Assembly: GCF_012911005.2 (NCBI RefSeq)
Contig: NZ_WTVS01000005.1
Span: forward strand, 62,001-126,000
Length of the DNA: 64,000 nt
Direction: 5' to 3'
From: Aromatoleum toluolicum
GTDB taxonomy: Bacteria; Pseudomonadota; Gammaproteobacteria; Burkholderiales; Rhodocyclaceae
Shown here: one piece after another, positions 27,138 to 38,910 of the stretch
How positions within the stretch are numbered: position 1 is the stretch's first letter
Layout: every line of letters begins with the position of its first letter
Made by a program: the position numbers and the translations under genes
Notes under the pieces: generated by a model
Told to the model about the DNA's origin: nothing
Database searches by the model: none
What the model saw: the letters and a program-made list of their open reading frames with translations, nothing else

Positions 27138-27190
27138 TCTTAGGGCGCTCAGGGATTAACATTTAATGTTTAGCTTTTTGGGGTAATCGA

Positions 27191-27553
27191 ATGGCCCGTA
27201 TTGCTGGGGTAAACATTCCCAATCACAAGCATGCCGAGATTGCGCTGACCGCCATCTATGGAATTGGCCGTTCGCGTGCTCAGAAAATCTGTGATTCCGC
27301 TAACGTTGCGCGTTCCGTCAAGGTGAAGGATCTCACCGAGTCGGACATGGAGCGTCTGCGTGACGAGGTTGGAAAGTTTGTCGTCGAAGGCGATCTTCGC
27401 CGTGAAGTGACGATGAATATCAAGCGCCTGATGGACTTGGGTTGCTATCGTGGTGTCCGTCATCGTCGCGGCCTTCCGCTGCGCGGTCAGAGGACCCGGA
27501 CTAACGCCCGCACCCGCAAGGGACCGCGCAAGGCGATCGCCGGCAAGAAGTGA
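27191..27553 (+). CDS. rpsM: 30S ribosomal protein S13
   Basis: A 120-residue S13, [20 protein letters not shown], with the helix-two-turn-helix core [15 protein letters not shown] and a basic tail ending [10 protein letters not shown] that reaches the P-site tRNA. It is the first gene of the alpha block. The 53-bp gap before it holds a small palindrome (AACATT-T-AATGTT at 27158-27170) of unknown meaning. Confidence 0.98.
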   Translation: MARIAGVNIPNHKHAEIALTAIYGIGRSRAQKICDSANVARSVKVKDLTESDMERLRDEVGKFVVEGDLRREVTMNIKRLMDLGCYRGVRHRRGLPLRGQRTRTNARTRKGPRKAIAGKK

Positions 27554-27565
27554 TAAGGACTGATA

Positions 27566-27955
27566 ATGGCTAAAACTGCTGCGAAAGTTCGCAAGAAAGT
27601 TAAAAAGAACGTTGCCGAGGGTATCGCGCACGTTCATGCGAGCTTCAATAACACGATCATCACGATTACCGATCGTCAGGGCAACGCCCTGTCGTGGGCA
27701 ACGTCGGGCGGCGCGGGCTTCAAGGGTTCGCGCAAGAGCACGCCGTTTGCCGCCCAGGTTGCCGCCGAAGCCGCTGGCAAGGCCGCGCAGGAATGCGGCG
27801 TGAAGAACCTGGAAGTGCGTATCAAGGGGCCCGGTCCGGGCCGCGAATCCGCTGTTCGCGCCCTGAACGCGCTGGGTATGAAGATCTCCAGCATTACCGA
27901 CATCACGCCGATTCCGCATAACGGCTGCCGTCCGCCGAAAAAGCGTCGTATCTGA
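27566..27955 (+). CDS. rpsK: 30S ribosomal protein S11
   Basis: A 129-residue S11 with [20 protein letters not shown] near the N terminus and the C-terminal [14 protein letters not shown], both strongly conserved. It lines the 30S platform next to the Shine-Dalgarno helix. It lies 12 bases after rpsM. Confidence 0.98.
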   Translation: MAKTAAKVRKKVKKNVAEGIAHVHASFNNTIITITDRQGNALSWATSGGAGFKGSRKSTPFAAQVAAEAAGKAAQECGVKNLEVRIKGPGPGRESAVRALNALGMKISSITDITPIPHNGCRPPKKRRI

Positions 27956-27969
27956 CAAGGAGTTGAAAC

Positions 27970-28599
27970 GTGGCTCGTAATCTGGATCCCAAGTGCCGTC
28001 AGTGCCGTCGCGAAGGCGAGAAGCTGTTCCTGAAGGCCGAGAAGTGCTTCACCGACAAGTGCGCGATCGAGCGCCGCTCGTATGCTCCTGGCCAGCATGG
28101 CCAGCGTTCTGGACAGCGTCTGTCCGGCTATGGCGTTCAGCTGCGTGAAAAGCAGAAGATCCGCCGTCTGTATGGCGTCCTCGAGGCGCAGTTCCGCAAG
28201 GTGTACGCCGAAGCTGACCGCCGTCGCGGCCAGACCGGCGAGAACCTGCTGCAACTGCTGGAAGGTCGCCTTGATTCGGTGGTCTACCGCATGGGTTTTG
28301 GCGGCTCGCGTGCCGAGGCCCGTCAGCTGGTCCGTCACAACGGCATTCTCGTGAATGGCAAGCGCGTCAACATCCCGTCGTATGTCGTGCGTCCGGGTGA
28401 GACGGTCGAGCTCACCGAGGGTGCGCGCGGCCAGCTCCGCGTCAAGGCCGCGCTCGAAGCCGCTGCCGCGCGTGGTTTCCCGGAGTGGCTGGAAGTCGAT
28501 GCCAAGGCCGGCAAGGGCGTGTTCAAGGCGTACCCGCAGCGTTCCGAGCTGCCGCCGACGATCAACGAAGGTCTCGTCGTCGAACTGTACTCCCGCTAA
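27970..28599 (+). CDS. rpsD: 30S ribosomal protein S4
   Basis: A 209-residue S4 with a GTG start read [20 protein letters not shown]. The four N-terminal cysteines (CRQC, then C, C) are retained. The S4 RNA-binding domain has [20 protein letters not shown]. It is a primary 16S-binding protein and, in E. coli, the repressor of the alpha operon. AAGGAG precedes the start. Confidence 0.98.
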   Translation: MARNLDPKCRQCRREGEKLFLKAEKCFTDKCAIERRSYAPGQHGQRSGQRLSGYGVQLREKQKIRRLYGVLEAQFRKVYAEADRRRGQTGENLLQLLEGRLDSVVYRMGFGGSRAEARQLVRHNGILVNGKRVNIPSYVVRPGETVELTEGARGQLRVKAALEAAAARGFPEWLEVDAKAGKGVFKAYPQRSELPPTINEGLVVELYSR

Positions 28600-28638
28600 C
28601 GGGCTCGCCTGAAGACTCAAAGATCCGAGGAACTGCTG

Positions 28639-29619
28639 ATGCAAAGCAATTCACTGCTGAAACCCCGCATCATCGACGTCCAGTCCGTGTCGCCCGTCCA
28701 GGCGCGCGTGACGATGGAGCCGTTCGAGCGTGGTTTCGGTCATACCCTGGGGAATGCGCTGCGGCGCATCCTCCTTTCCTCGCTGCCGGGCTATGCGCCG
28801 ACGGAAGTCTCGATTGAGGGCGTGCTGCACGAGTACTCGACTCTGGACGGGGTGCGCGAGGACATCGTCGACCTGTTGCTGAACCTGAAGGGCGTGGTGC
28901 TGAAGCTGCACAACCGCGGTGAGGCAACGCTGCGTCTGTCGAAATCGGGCGACGGAGTTGTCACCGCGCGCGACATCGAGGCCGGCCACGACGTCGAGAT
29001 CATCAACCCCGATCATGTTATTGCGCATCTGGCACCGGGCGGCAAGCTCGACATGCAGATCAAGGTCGAGGAAGGTCGCGGTTACGTGCCGGGCAACGTG
29101 CGGCCGGTCGCCGGCGAGAGCAAGAGCATCGGTCATGTCGTGCTGGACGCGTCGTTCAGCCCGGTTCGCCGGGTGAGCTACCTGGTCGAGAGTGCTCGTG
29201 TCGAGCAGCGTACCGACCTAGATCGCCTGGTGATCGATATCGAGACCAACGGTGCGGTCGACCCCGAAGAGGCTATCCGTTACGCCGCGCGCGTGCTGAT
29301 GGATCAGCTGTCGGTGTTCGCGGATCTGGAAGGTACGGCGCCGGTCGCGGAAGTGACCGCAACGCAGGTGATCGATCCGGTGCTGCTGCGTCCGGTCGAT
29401 GACCTCGAGCTGACCGTGCGCTCGGCCAACTGCCTGAAGGCCGAGAACATTTACTACATCGGCGATCTGATCCAGCGTACGGAAACCGAGCTGCTGAAGA
29501 CCCCGAACCTCGGCCGCAAGTCGCTGAACGAAATCAAGGAAGTGTTGGCCTCGCGTGGGCTTACGCTCGGCATGAAACTGGAAAACTGGCCGCCGGCCGG
29601 GCTCGAGAAGCTCGGTTGA
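28639..29619 (+). CDS. rpoA: DNA-directed RNA polymerase subunit alpha
   Basis: A 326-residue alpha subunit. The N-terminal domain contains [19 protein letters not shown], the dimerisation element. The C-terminal domain (about 245-310) contains [20 protein letters not shown] and [20 protein letters not shown], the helix-hairpin-helix region that binds UP elements and activators. Confidence 0.99.
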   Translation: MQSNSLLKPRIIDVQSVSPVQARVTMEPFERGFGHTLGNALRRILLSSLPGYAPTEVSIEGVLHEYSTLDGVREDIVDLLLNLKGVVLKLHNRGEATLRLSKSGDGVVTARDIEAGHDVEIINPDHVIAHLAPGGKLDMQIKVEEGRGYVPGNVRPVAGESKSIGHVVLDASFSPVRRVSYLVESARVEQRTDLDRLVIDIETNGAVDPEEAIRYAARVLMDQLSVFADLEGTAPVAEVTATQVIDPVLLRPVDDLELTVRSANCLKAENIYYIGDLIQRTETELLKTPNLGRKSLNEIKEVLASRGLTLGMKLENWPPAGLEKLG

Positions 29620-29646
29620 GTCGGCGCAGTTGAGTGAGGAATAAAA

Positions 29647-30051
29647 ATGCGTCACCGCAACGGTCTTCGCAAGCTTAACCGTACCAGCGCGCATCGTCAG
29701 GCGATGTTCCGCAACATGGCCAATTCGCTGCTGCGTCACGAAGTGATCAAGACGACCCTGCCCAAGGCCAAGGAATTGCGCCGTGTGGTCGAGCCGCTGA
29801 TCACCCTGGGCAAGAAGCCCAGCCTCTCGAACCGTCGCCTGGCGTTCAACCGCCTGCGCGACCGCGACATGGTCGTCAAACTGTTCGACGAGCTGGGCCC
29901 GCGCTTCGCTGCCCGTAATGGCGGCTACCTGCGTATCCTGAAGTTCGGTTTCCGCGACGGCGACAACGCGCCGATGGCGCTGGTCGAGCTGCTGGATCGT
30001 CCGGCCGAGGGCGAGGTCGCAGCAGACGTGCAGGAAGCTGCCGCTGCGTAA
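29647..30051 (+). CDS. rplQ: 50S ribosomal protein L17
   Basis: A 134-residue L17 opening [40 protein letters not shown] is conserved. The last 15 residues are an Ala/Glu-rich extension beyond the core. It is the last ribosomal gene of the supercluster and is followed by a strong terminator. Confidence 0.98.
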   Translation: MRHRNGLRKLNRTSAHRQAMFRNMANSLLRHEVIKTTLPKAKELRRVVEPLITLGKKPSLSNRRLAFNRLRDRDMVVKLFDELGPRFAARNGGYLRILKFGFRDGDNAPMALVELLDRPAEGEVAADVQEAAAA

Positions 30052-30080
30052 GAAATCGCTTCGCGATCGCGTGTCATGGA

Positions 30081-30110
30081 AAATGGGCCGTTTTACGGCC
30101 CATTTTTTTT
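30081..30110 (+). terminator. Rho-independent terminator after rplQ
   Basis: AAATGGGCCG at 30081-30090 pairs perfectly with CGGCCCATTT at 30096-30105, loop TTTTA, with a run of eight T at 30103-30110. It is a textbook terminator and closes the ribosomal block. The A-rich 5' arm also makes it usable from the opposite direction. Confidence 0.95.
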
Positions 30111-30155
30111 GCGCTTGGGGCGAGCTCGATTGAAGCTTGATACGGAGGTGGGGTC

Positions 30156-31175
30156 TTGAGTACGGTACTCGTGACGGGCGGGGCGGGATACATCGGTTCG
30201 CATAACTGCGTGGCCCTGCTGGAAGCGGGGCACGATGTCGTCGTGGTGGATAATCTGTGCAACAGCAAACCGGCGGCGCTCGAACGGGTCGAGGAGATTG
30301 CCGGCAGAAAGCTGCGCCGCTTCTATCGGGCCGACGTACGCGATGTGTCGAAGTTGATGGAGGTGTTTGCCGATCATCGCGTCGATGCGGTGATCCACTT
30401 CGCGGCGCTGAAGGCGGTGGGCGAGTCCGTGGCGCAGCCGCTGGCGTATTACGAGAACAACCTTGGCGGGCTATTTTCGCTCCTCAAGGCGATGGACGGG
30501 GCCGACGTGCGGCGGATGGTGTTCAGTTCGTCGGCGACGGTGTACGGTGATCCGGCGAGTGTGCCGATCCGCGAGAATTTTCCGACTGCGGCGACGAATC
30601 CGTACGGGCGTACGAAGCTGATGTGCGAGGAGGTGCTGCGTGACCTCGTTGCAGCCGATGCGCGCTGGAATGTCGCCTTGCTGCGCTATTTCAATCCGGT
30701 CGGGGCGCATGCCAGCGGATTGATCGGCGAGGATCCGAACGGGATCCCGAACAATCTCATGCCGTACGTGAGCCAGGTGGCGGTCGGGAGACTGAAGGAG
30801 CTGCAGGTGTTCGGCGGGGATTATGCGACTCCGGACGGGACGGGGGTCCGGGACTATATCCATGTGGTGGATCTCGCCGCCGGGCACGTTGCAGCAGTCG
30901 AGCGCATGGACGACCTGCCGGGCGTGACGTGTGTGAATCTCGGAACCGGGCGCGGGTACAGCGTGCTGGACGTCGCCCGGGCGTTCGAGCGCGCCTCGGG
31001 GCGGGAGGTGCCGTACCGTATCGTTGCGCGCCGGCCCGGTGACGTGGCGGCGTGCTGGGCGGACGCGGGTCTGGCGCACAAGGTGCTGGGGTGGCAGCCG
31101 CGGTTCGATCTGGATGTGATGTGCCGCGATGCGTGGCGGTGGCAGTCGCAGAACCCGGACGGTTATCCGGATTGA
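30156..31175 (+). CDS. galE: UDP-glucose 4-epimerase
   Basis: A 339-residue extended short-chain dehydrogenase that interconverts UDP-glucose and UDP-galactose for surface polysaccharide. It has a TTG start, supported by the GGAGG site 8 bases upstream and by the residues that follow. The Rossmann motif GGAGYIGSH is at 8-16, Ser125, and the catalytic pair Tyr150/Lys154 lies in NPYGRTK. The C-terminal RPGDVAACWAD matches GalE. It stands alone after the rplQ terminator, convergent with the next gene. Confidence 0.93.
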   Translation: MSTVLVTGGAGYIGSHNCVALLEAGHDVVVVDNLCNSKPAALERVEEIAGRKLRRFYRADVRDVSKLMEVFADHRVDAVIHFAALKAVGESVAQPLAYYENNLGGLFSLLKAMDGADVRRMVFSSSATVYGDPASVPIRENFPTAATNPYGRTKLMCEEVLRDLVAADARWNVALLRYFNPVGAHASGLIGEDPNGIPNNLMPYVSQVAVGRLKELQVFGGDYATPDGTGVRDYIHVVDLAAGHVAAVERMDDLPGVTCVNLGTGRGYSVLDVARAFERASGREVPYRIVARRPGDVAACWADAGLAHKVLGWQPRFDLDVMCRDAWRWQSQNPDGYPD

Positions 31176-31215
31176 TGGCTTCGGCTGCGCGCCGCAGGCG
31201 GGGCGCAGCTGGCAG

Positions 31216-31515
31216 TCACCACGACTTGCGCACGCGGTTGCGGTACTGGACGTCGTGCGGAAGGACCTTCTGCATTGCGTCCAGGTGGCCCGCGACAATT
31301 TCATAGGCCTTCGCGAGGGTTTCGGGTCTGAGCTGGGGCAGCTCGCTCGAGCGGGCCGTCATGCGCACGACCTGCTCGATCGCACGTTTGCGCTGCAGTT
31401 CCTCGGTGGCCTGATACACGCCCAGGCCGGCATCCAGCAGGGTCTTGAGGATCTTGACGCGACGCTCGATGCGGTCGAGGAAGACGCTCTGGACGTCGCT
31501 CGGGACTTCGGGCAT
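31216..31515 (-). CDS. Small conserved protein of unknown function
   Basis: A 99-residue soluble, helix-rich protein, MPEVPSDVQSVFLDRIERRV at the N terminus and ending in QYRNRVRKSW. An AGGAGA ribosome-binding site lies 6 bases before the ATG, and the codon use matches its neighbours, so I take it as real. It has no signal peptide, no membrane segment and no cysteine. The repeated charged/hydrophobic spacing (RRVKILKTLLDAG, ATEELQRKRAIEQVVRM) suggests a helical bundle. I do not recognise the family. It lies downstream of uvrA in the same direction, 112 bp away. Confidence 0.7.
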   Translation of the reverse strand: MPEVPSDVQSVFLDRIERRVKILKTLLDAGLGVYQATEELQRKRAIEQVVRMTARSSELPQLRPETLAKAYEIVAGHLDAMQKVLPHDVQYRNRVRKSW

Positions 31516-31627
31516 GAGGTTCTCCTGAATTCTGTTGGCGGTGCTGTGCGCTGGCCGCCGTATTGTCCGGAATACTCGAAGGTGGTCCGCTTCAAATTGT
31601 AAGCGCGATTGCCTGCATTTTCCTGCA

Positions 31628-34462
<2,835 letters not shown>

Positions 34463-34490
34463 GGGGCGGGCTGACGAAGGGTAACGTGCC

Positions 34491-34545
34491 ACTATACGAG
34501 AGAACGCCGACGCAAGCCAAACCGGCGCGCCGCGGGTGCTAGAAT
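34491..34545. promoter_or_regulatory. Divergent promoters for uvrA and the MFS gene
   Basis: On the minus strand, TTGGCT (34520-34515) and TATAGT (34496-34491) are separated by 18 bp and face uvrA. On the plus strand, an extended -10 element TGCTAGAAT at 34537-34545 faces the MFS transporter, with no good -35. The two would overlap and could compete for polymerase. Confidence 0.55.
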
Positions 34546-34572
34546 CGCCGTTTTGTTCCAGCCCCGAGACCG

Positions 34573-35781
34573 ATGGCCCGACCCGAGCACGATCCGATGA
34601 CCCCCGCAGAACGCCGGGCGGGCGCGAGCCTTGCCGCGATCTTCGCGCTGCGCATGCTCGGATTGTTCCTGATCCTGCCGGTGTTCGCCGTGCACGCGCA
34701 CACGCTCCCCGGGGGTGACAACCTGACCCTGGTGGGGCTGGCAATCGGTGCCTACGGGCTGACGCAGGCCTTCCTGCAGATGGCCTACGGGGCGGCGTCG
34801 GATCGTTTCGGGCGCAAGCCGGTGATCGTGTTCGGATTGGTGGTGTTCGTGATCGGGAGCGCCGTGGCGGCGCTGGCCAGCGACATCGGGACGGTGATCG
34901 CGGGGCGCGCGCTGCAGGGCGCGGGGGCGATCTCGGCGGCGGTGACGGCGCTCGCGGCGGACCTGACGCGCGACCAGCATCGCACCAAGGTGATGGCGAT
35001 GATCGGTTCGAGCATCGGGCTGGTGTTCGCGCTGTCGATGGTGGCGGCGCCGCTCCTGTATGATGCGATCGGCATGAGCGGGATCTTCTGGCTGACGGCC
35101 GTGCTCGCGGCGGCGGCGATCGGCGTGGTGCTGTACGTCGTGCCGGCTGCGCCGCCGGTGCCGCGCGCACCGACCGGGCTGTTCGGCGAGGTGTTCCGCG
35201 ACGGCCAGCTGATGCGCCTGAACGTCGGCGTGTTCGTGCTGCACCTGATCCAGACGGCGATGTGGGTGATGGTGCCGGCTGCGCTGGTGAGCGGGGCGAA
35301 CCTGCCGCTGCCCGAGCACTGGAAGGTCTACCTGCCCGCGGTCGTGCTGTCGTTCGCGGTGATGGTGCCGGCGGTGATCGCGGCAGAGCGGCACAATCGC
35401 ATGAAGCGGGTGTTCGGCGCTGCGGTCGCGTTGCTGGTGGTCGTACAGGCGGGGCTCTTCGTTTTCGGCGAGAGCGTCGTGACGCTGGGCCTGTGGCTGA
35501 CGCTGTTCTTTGTCGCCTTCAACGTGCTCGAGGCGATCCTGCCGTCGTGGATCTCGAAGGTGGCGCCGGCGCATGCGAAAGGCACGGCGCTCGGCCTGTA
35601 CAACACGCTGCAGTCGGCCGGACTGTTCCTCGGCGGCATGCTGGGGGGCTGGCTGGCCGAACACTTCGGCAGCGGCGCCGTGAATCTCGTGTGCGGCGTG
35701 CTCGCCATGATCTGGCTGCTGCTGGCAGCCTCTATGAATCCGCCCGCCCGCCGCGTGACGCCGGCGTCGGCGGCGCACTAA
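34573..35781 (+). CDS. MFS transporter, drug/metabolite efflux type
   Basis: A 402-residue inner-membrane protein with about twelve hydrophobic segments. The loop between segments 2 and 3 carries the MFS motif [15 protein letters not shown] (about residues 75-88). It resembles YajR-like members of the drug:H+ antiporter branch but has no C-terminal soluble domain. The substrate cannot be told from sequence. A second Met (MTPAERRAG) at residue 9 is an alternative start. It lies 24 bases before ssb and could be co-transcribed with it; the uvrA-MFS-ssb arrangement recurs in betaproteobacteria. Confidence 0.85.
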   Translation: MARPEHDPMTPAERRAGASLAAIFALRMLGLFLILPVFAVHAHTLPGGDNLTLVGLAIGAYGLTQAFLQMAYGAASDRFGRKPVIVFGLVVFVIGSAVAALASDIGTVIAGRALQGAGAISAAVTALAADLTRDQHRTKVMAMIGSSIGLVFALSMVAAPLLYDAIGMSGIFWLTAVLAAAAIGVVLYVVPAAPPVPRAPTGLFGEVFRDGQLMRLNVGVFVLHLIQTAMWVMVPAALVSGANLPLPEHWKVYLPAVVLSFAVMVPAVIAAERHNRMKRVFGAAVALLVVVQAGLFVFGESVVTLGLWLTLFFVAFNVLEAILPSWISKVAPAHAKGTALGLYNTLQSAGLFLGGMLGGWLAEHFGSGAVNLVCGVLAMIWLLLAASMNPPARRVTPASAAH

Positions 35782-35805
35782 CCTGAAACATCCGAGGAGA
35801 ACCTC

Positions 35806-36300
35806 ATGGCTTCGTTGAACAAAGTCATCCTGATCGGCAATCTGGGCCGCGATCCGGAAACCCGCTATGCGCCGAGCGGCGACGCGATCTGCAACATCAC
35901 CGTGGCGACCACCGAGACGTGGAAGGACAAGGCGACCGGCGAGCGCAAGGAAGCGACCGAGTGGCACCGCGTGGTGTTCTTCGGCCGTCTGGCCGAGATC
36001 GCTGCGCAGTACCTGCGCAAGGGCAGCCAGATCTACGTCGAAGGGCGTCTGCAGACGCGCAAGTGGCAGGACAAGGACGGCCAGGATCGCTATACGACCG
36101 AGATCCGCGGCGACGAGATGAAGATGCTGGGTTCGCGTCAGGGCGGCGGCGGTGGCGATGCGCCGATGGGCGGTGGCTACGATGCCCCGGCTGCGGCGCC
36201 CGCGCGCCAGGCCCCGCAGCAGGCGCCGGCGCAGAAGTCGCCGAGCCAGTCGGGCGGTGGCGGCGGGTTCGGGGACTTCGACGACGACATCCCGTTCTGA
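35806..36300 (+). CDS. ssb: Single-stranded DNA-binding protein
   Basis: A 164-residue SSB. The OB fold spans about residues 1-110 ([35 protein letters not shown]). It is followed by a flexible Gly/Ala/Pro/Gln linker and the acidic tip DFDDDIPF that recruits repair and replication partners. An AGGAGAA site precedes the ATG. A terminator follows 30 bases after the stop. Confidence 0.98.
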   Translation: MASLNKVILIGNLGRDPETRYAPSGDAICNITVATTETWKDKATGERKEATEWHRVVFFGRLAEIAAQYLRKGSQIYVEGRLQTRKWQDKDGQDRYTTEIRGDEMKMLGSRQGGGGGDAPMGGGYDAPAAAPARQAPQQAPAQKSPSQSGGGGGFGDFDDDIPF

Positions 36301-36329
36301 CGAAGAAATCTTCTCCGTTGTAGACAACG

Positions 36330-36360
36330 AATGCGAAGCCTCATGGCTTCGCATTTTCGT
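36330..36360 (+). terminator. Rho-independent terminator after ssb
   Basis: AATGCGAAGCC at 36330-36340 pairs with GGCTTCGCATT at 36345-36355, an 11-bp perfect stem with a TCAT loop, followed by TTCGTTTG. It separates ssb from the acetone locus. Confidence 0.88.
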
Positions 36361-36660
36361 TTGTGCCGTACGCAACGGCACGTGGGGCTCCGTGCCCCGC
36401 CCGGTTGCGCGCCCTCGCGGTGCGCTCCATGCCGGCCGTGCTGACACGGACGGTTTCTGCCTCCTCCCGTTTGTCCCGTTTCTTCCGGTTCGCATCGTCC
36501 GGACGCCCTGAGCGGTGACCGGCGCGTCCGTTCGACTTCCGGACGATCATCCATTTTCAGGTCGTACGCCGCGCGCAGCGCTTCTTGTTGCGGTGCATGA
36601 GGCGCGCGGCGCTTCTCCGTCATTTCCGGGTTCATCGGTCTGCTGCGTTGCAGCGGCCGG
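36361..36660 (+). promoter_or_regulatory. Upstream control region of the acx operon
   Basis: No gene is visible in the 443-bp gap from ssb to acxA. This part contains several inverted repeats. ATCGTCCGGA at 36494-36503 is perfectly mirrored by TCCGGACGAT at 36538-36547, centred 145 bp before the sigma-54 promoter; this is the best candidate activator site. GTGCCGT-N5-ACGGCAC lies at 36363-36381 and a shorter CCGTG-CTGA-CACGG at 36436-36449. Enhancer sites 100-200 bp upstream are normal for sigma-54 activators. Assignment to AcxR is inference. Confidence 0.55.
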
Positions 36661-36664
36661 AATC

Positions 36665-36680
36665 TGGCACGTCCGCTGCA
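36665..36680 (+). promoter_or_regulatory. Sigma-54 promoter of the acetone carboxylase operon
   Basis: TGGCACGTCCGCTGCA matches the -24/-12 consensus (TGGCACG-N4-TTGCW) with a single mismatch. The invariant GG (36666-36667) and GC (36678-36679) are separated by exactly 10 bases. Transcription would start near 36691, about 53 bases before the acxA ATG. The presence of a sigma-54 activator gene at the other end of the locus supports the call. Confidence 0.85.
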
Positions 36681-36743
36681 ACAGGTCTTGCGGGGGCCGG
36701 CAGCATCGGCGACTCGACAATCCAGGAGATGATGGAGACAAAC

Positions 36744-38897
36744 ATGGAAGTCCAACAGGCAGCATCACAAGTACAGGTGATGGGCATCGACGCCGGCGGC
36801 ACGATGACCGATACCTTCTTCGTGCGCGCCGACGGTCGTTTCGTCGTCGGCAAGGCTCAGAGCAACCCCGGGGACGAATCGCTGGCGATCTTCAACTCGT
36901 CGCAGGACGCGCTGGCCCACTGGGGCCGCGAGGTCGACGACGTGTATCCCGAACTCGTCACCTGTGTGTATTCCGGCACCGCGATGCTGAACCGCATCCT
37001 GATGCGCAAGGGCCTCGACGTGGGCCTGATCTGCAACCGCGGTTTCGAGCAGATCCATTCGATGGGGCGCGCGCTGCAGAGCTACCTCGGCTACGCGCTG
37101 GAAGACCGCATCCACCTCAACACCCACCGCTACGACGAGCCGCTGGTGCCGGTGTCGCGCACCCGCGGCGTCGCCGAGCGCACCGACGTGCAGGGCAGGA
37201 TCGTGATTCCGCTGCGCGAGGACGAGGTGCGTCAGGCGACCCGCGAACTGGTCGAAGCCGGCTCGCAGGCGATCGTGATCTGCCTTCTTCAGTCGCACAA
37301 GAATGAAACGAGCGAGCAGCGGGCGCGTGACCTCGTCAAGGACGAGCTGCAGAAGCTGAAGGTGGATATTCCGGTGTTCGCGTCGGTGGATTACTACCCG
37401 TCGCGCAAGGAAAGCCACCGCATGAATACGACGATCCTCGAGGCCTACGGCGCCGAGCCGTCGCGCCAGACGCTGAAGAAGGTCAGCGACCGCTTCAAGA
37501 AGCATGGCGCGAAGTTCGACCTGCGCGTGATGGCGACGCATGGCGGCACGATCTCGTGGAAGGCGAAGGAGCTCGCGCGCACCATCGTTTCCGGCCCGAT
37601 CGGCGGCGTGATCGGTTCGAAACTGCTGGGCGAGTACCTGGGTGACGAGAACATCGCGTGCTCGGACATCGGCGGCACCTCGTTCGACGTGGCGCTGATC
37701 ACCAAGGGCAGCTTCGCGATCAAGTCGGACCCGGACATGGCGCGGCTGGTGCTGTCGCTGCCGCTGGTGGCGATGGACTCGGTCGGTGCGGGCGCGGGCA
37801 GCTTCGTGCGCCTCGATCCGTACAGCAAGTCGATCAAGCTCGGGCCCGACAGCGCCGGCTACCGCGTCGGCACCTGCTGGCCGGAAAGCGGACTGGATAC
37901 GGTGTCGGTGTCCGACTGCCACGTCGTGCTGGGTTACCTCAACCCGGACAACTTCCTTGGCGGCGCGATCAAGCTCGACGTGCAGCGTGCACGCGACCAC
38001 ATCAAGGCGCAGATCGCCGATCCGCTGGGGCTGTCGGTCGAGGATGCGGCGGCCGGCGTGATCGAGCTGCTGGATCTGACGCTGTCCGAGTACCTGCGCG
38101 CCAACATCAGCGCGAAGGGCTACAACCCGGCGGAGTTCACGTGCTTCTCGTACGGCGGCGCGGGGCCGGTGCATACCTACGGCTACACGGAAGGCGTCGG
38201 CTTCAAGGATGTCGTCGTGCCCGCGTGGGCGGCCGGCTTCTCGGCCTTCGGCTGCGCGTGCGCCGACTTCGAGTATCGCTACGACAAGTCGGTGGACCTC
38301 GGCGTCGCCCAGTTCGCGGCCGACGCGGACAAGGCGGCGGCCTGCGCGAGCCTGCAGGAAGCGTGGGAAGAGCTGGCGGTGAAGGTCATCGACGAGTTCG
38401 TCATCAACGGCTACAAGCCGGAAGACGTGCTGCTGATCCCCGGCTACAAGATGCAGTACATGGGCCAGCTCAACGACCTCGAGATCGTGTCGCCGGTGTC
38501 CACCGCGGCGACCGCGGCGGACTGGGACCAGATCATCGACGCCTTCGAGAACACCTACGGCCGCGTCTATGCGAACTCGGCGCGTTCGCCGGAACTGGGC
38601 TTCTCGGTCACCGGCGCGATCCTGCGCGGCATGGTGGTGACGCAGAAGCCGGTGCTGCCGGAAGACGTCGACTGCGGCCCGACGCCGCCGAAGGAGGCTT
38701 ATCTCGGCACCCGTCCGTTCTACCGCCACAAGAGGTGGGTCGAGGCCGCGCTGTGGAAGATGGAATCGCTCAAGGCCGGCAACCACATCGTCGGGCCCGC
38801 GATCATCGAATCGGACGCCACGACCTTCGTCGTGCCTGACGGCTTCGAGACCACGGTCGACAAGCATCGCCTGTTCCATCTCAAAGAAGTGAAGTAA
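36744..38897 (+). CDS. acxA: Acetone carboxylase beta subunit
   Basis: A 717-residue hydantoinase A/oxoprolinase-family protein. In acetone carboxylase (alpha2-beta2-gamma2) this subunit hydrolyses ATP to phosphorylate bicarbonate and acetone before carboxylation to acetoacetate. The ASKHA nucleotide-binding motifs are visible: GIDAGGTMTD at 14-23, SDIGGTSFDV near 307, and FSYGGAGPVH near 467. ATG codons at 36729 and 36732 are also in frame, but the GGAGA ribosome-binding site favours 36744, and 717 residues is, as I recall, the length of characterised AcxA. acxB follows after 13 bases. Confidence 0.93.
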   Translation: MEVQQAASQVQVMGIDAGGTMTDTFFVRADGRFVVGKAQSNPGDESLAIFNSSQDALAHWGREVDDVYPELVTCVYSGTAMLNRILMRKGLDVGLICNRGFEQIHSMGRALQSYLGYALEDRIHLNTHRYDEPLVPVSRTRGVAERTDVQGRIVIPLREDEVRQATRELVEAGSQAIVICLLQSHKNETSEQRARDLVKDELQKLKVDIPVFASVDYYPSRKESHRMNTTILEAYGAEPSRQTLKKVSDRFKKHGAKFDLRVMATHGGTISWKAKELARTIVSGPIGGVIGSKLLGEYLGDENIACSDIGGTSFDVALITKGSFAIKSDPDMARLVLSLPLVAMDSVGAGAGSFVRLDPYSKSIKLGPDSAGYRVGTCWPESGLDTVSVSDCHVVLGYLNPDNFLGGAIKLDVQRARDHIKAQIADPLGLSVEDAAAGVIELLDLTLSEYLRANISAKGYNPAEFTCFSYGGAGPVHTYGYTEGVGFKDVVVPAWAAGFSAFGCACADFEYRYDKSVDLGVAQFAADADKAAACASLQEAWEELAVKVIDEFVINGYKPEDVLLIPGYKMQYMGQLNDLEIVSPVSTAATAADWDQIIDAFENTYGRVYANSARSPELGFSVTGAILRGMVVTQKPVLPEDVDCGPTPPKEAYLGTRPFYRHKRWVEAALWKMESLKAGNHIVGPAIIESDATTFVVPDGFETTVDKHRLFHLKEVK

Positions 38898-38910
38898 CGA
38901 GGAGACCGCC

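Noticed and set aside
34463-34572. LexA/SOS box controlling uvrA
   Set aside because: No CTGT-N8-ACAG sequence is present in the uvrA upstream region, only sigma-70-like elements.
36361-36743. A small gene between ssb and acxA
   Set aside because: Open frames exist on both strands, but none has a ribosome-binding site or sensible protein composition. The region instead contains inverted repeats and a sigma-54 promoter.
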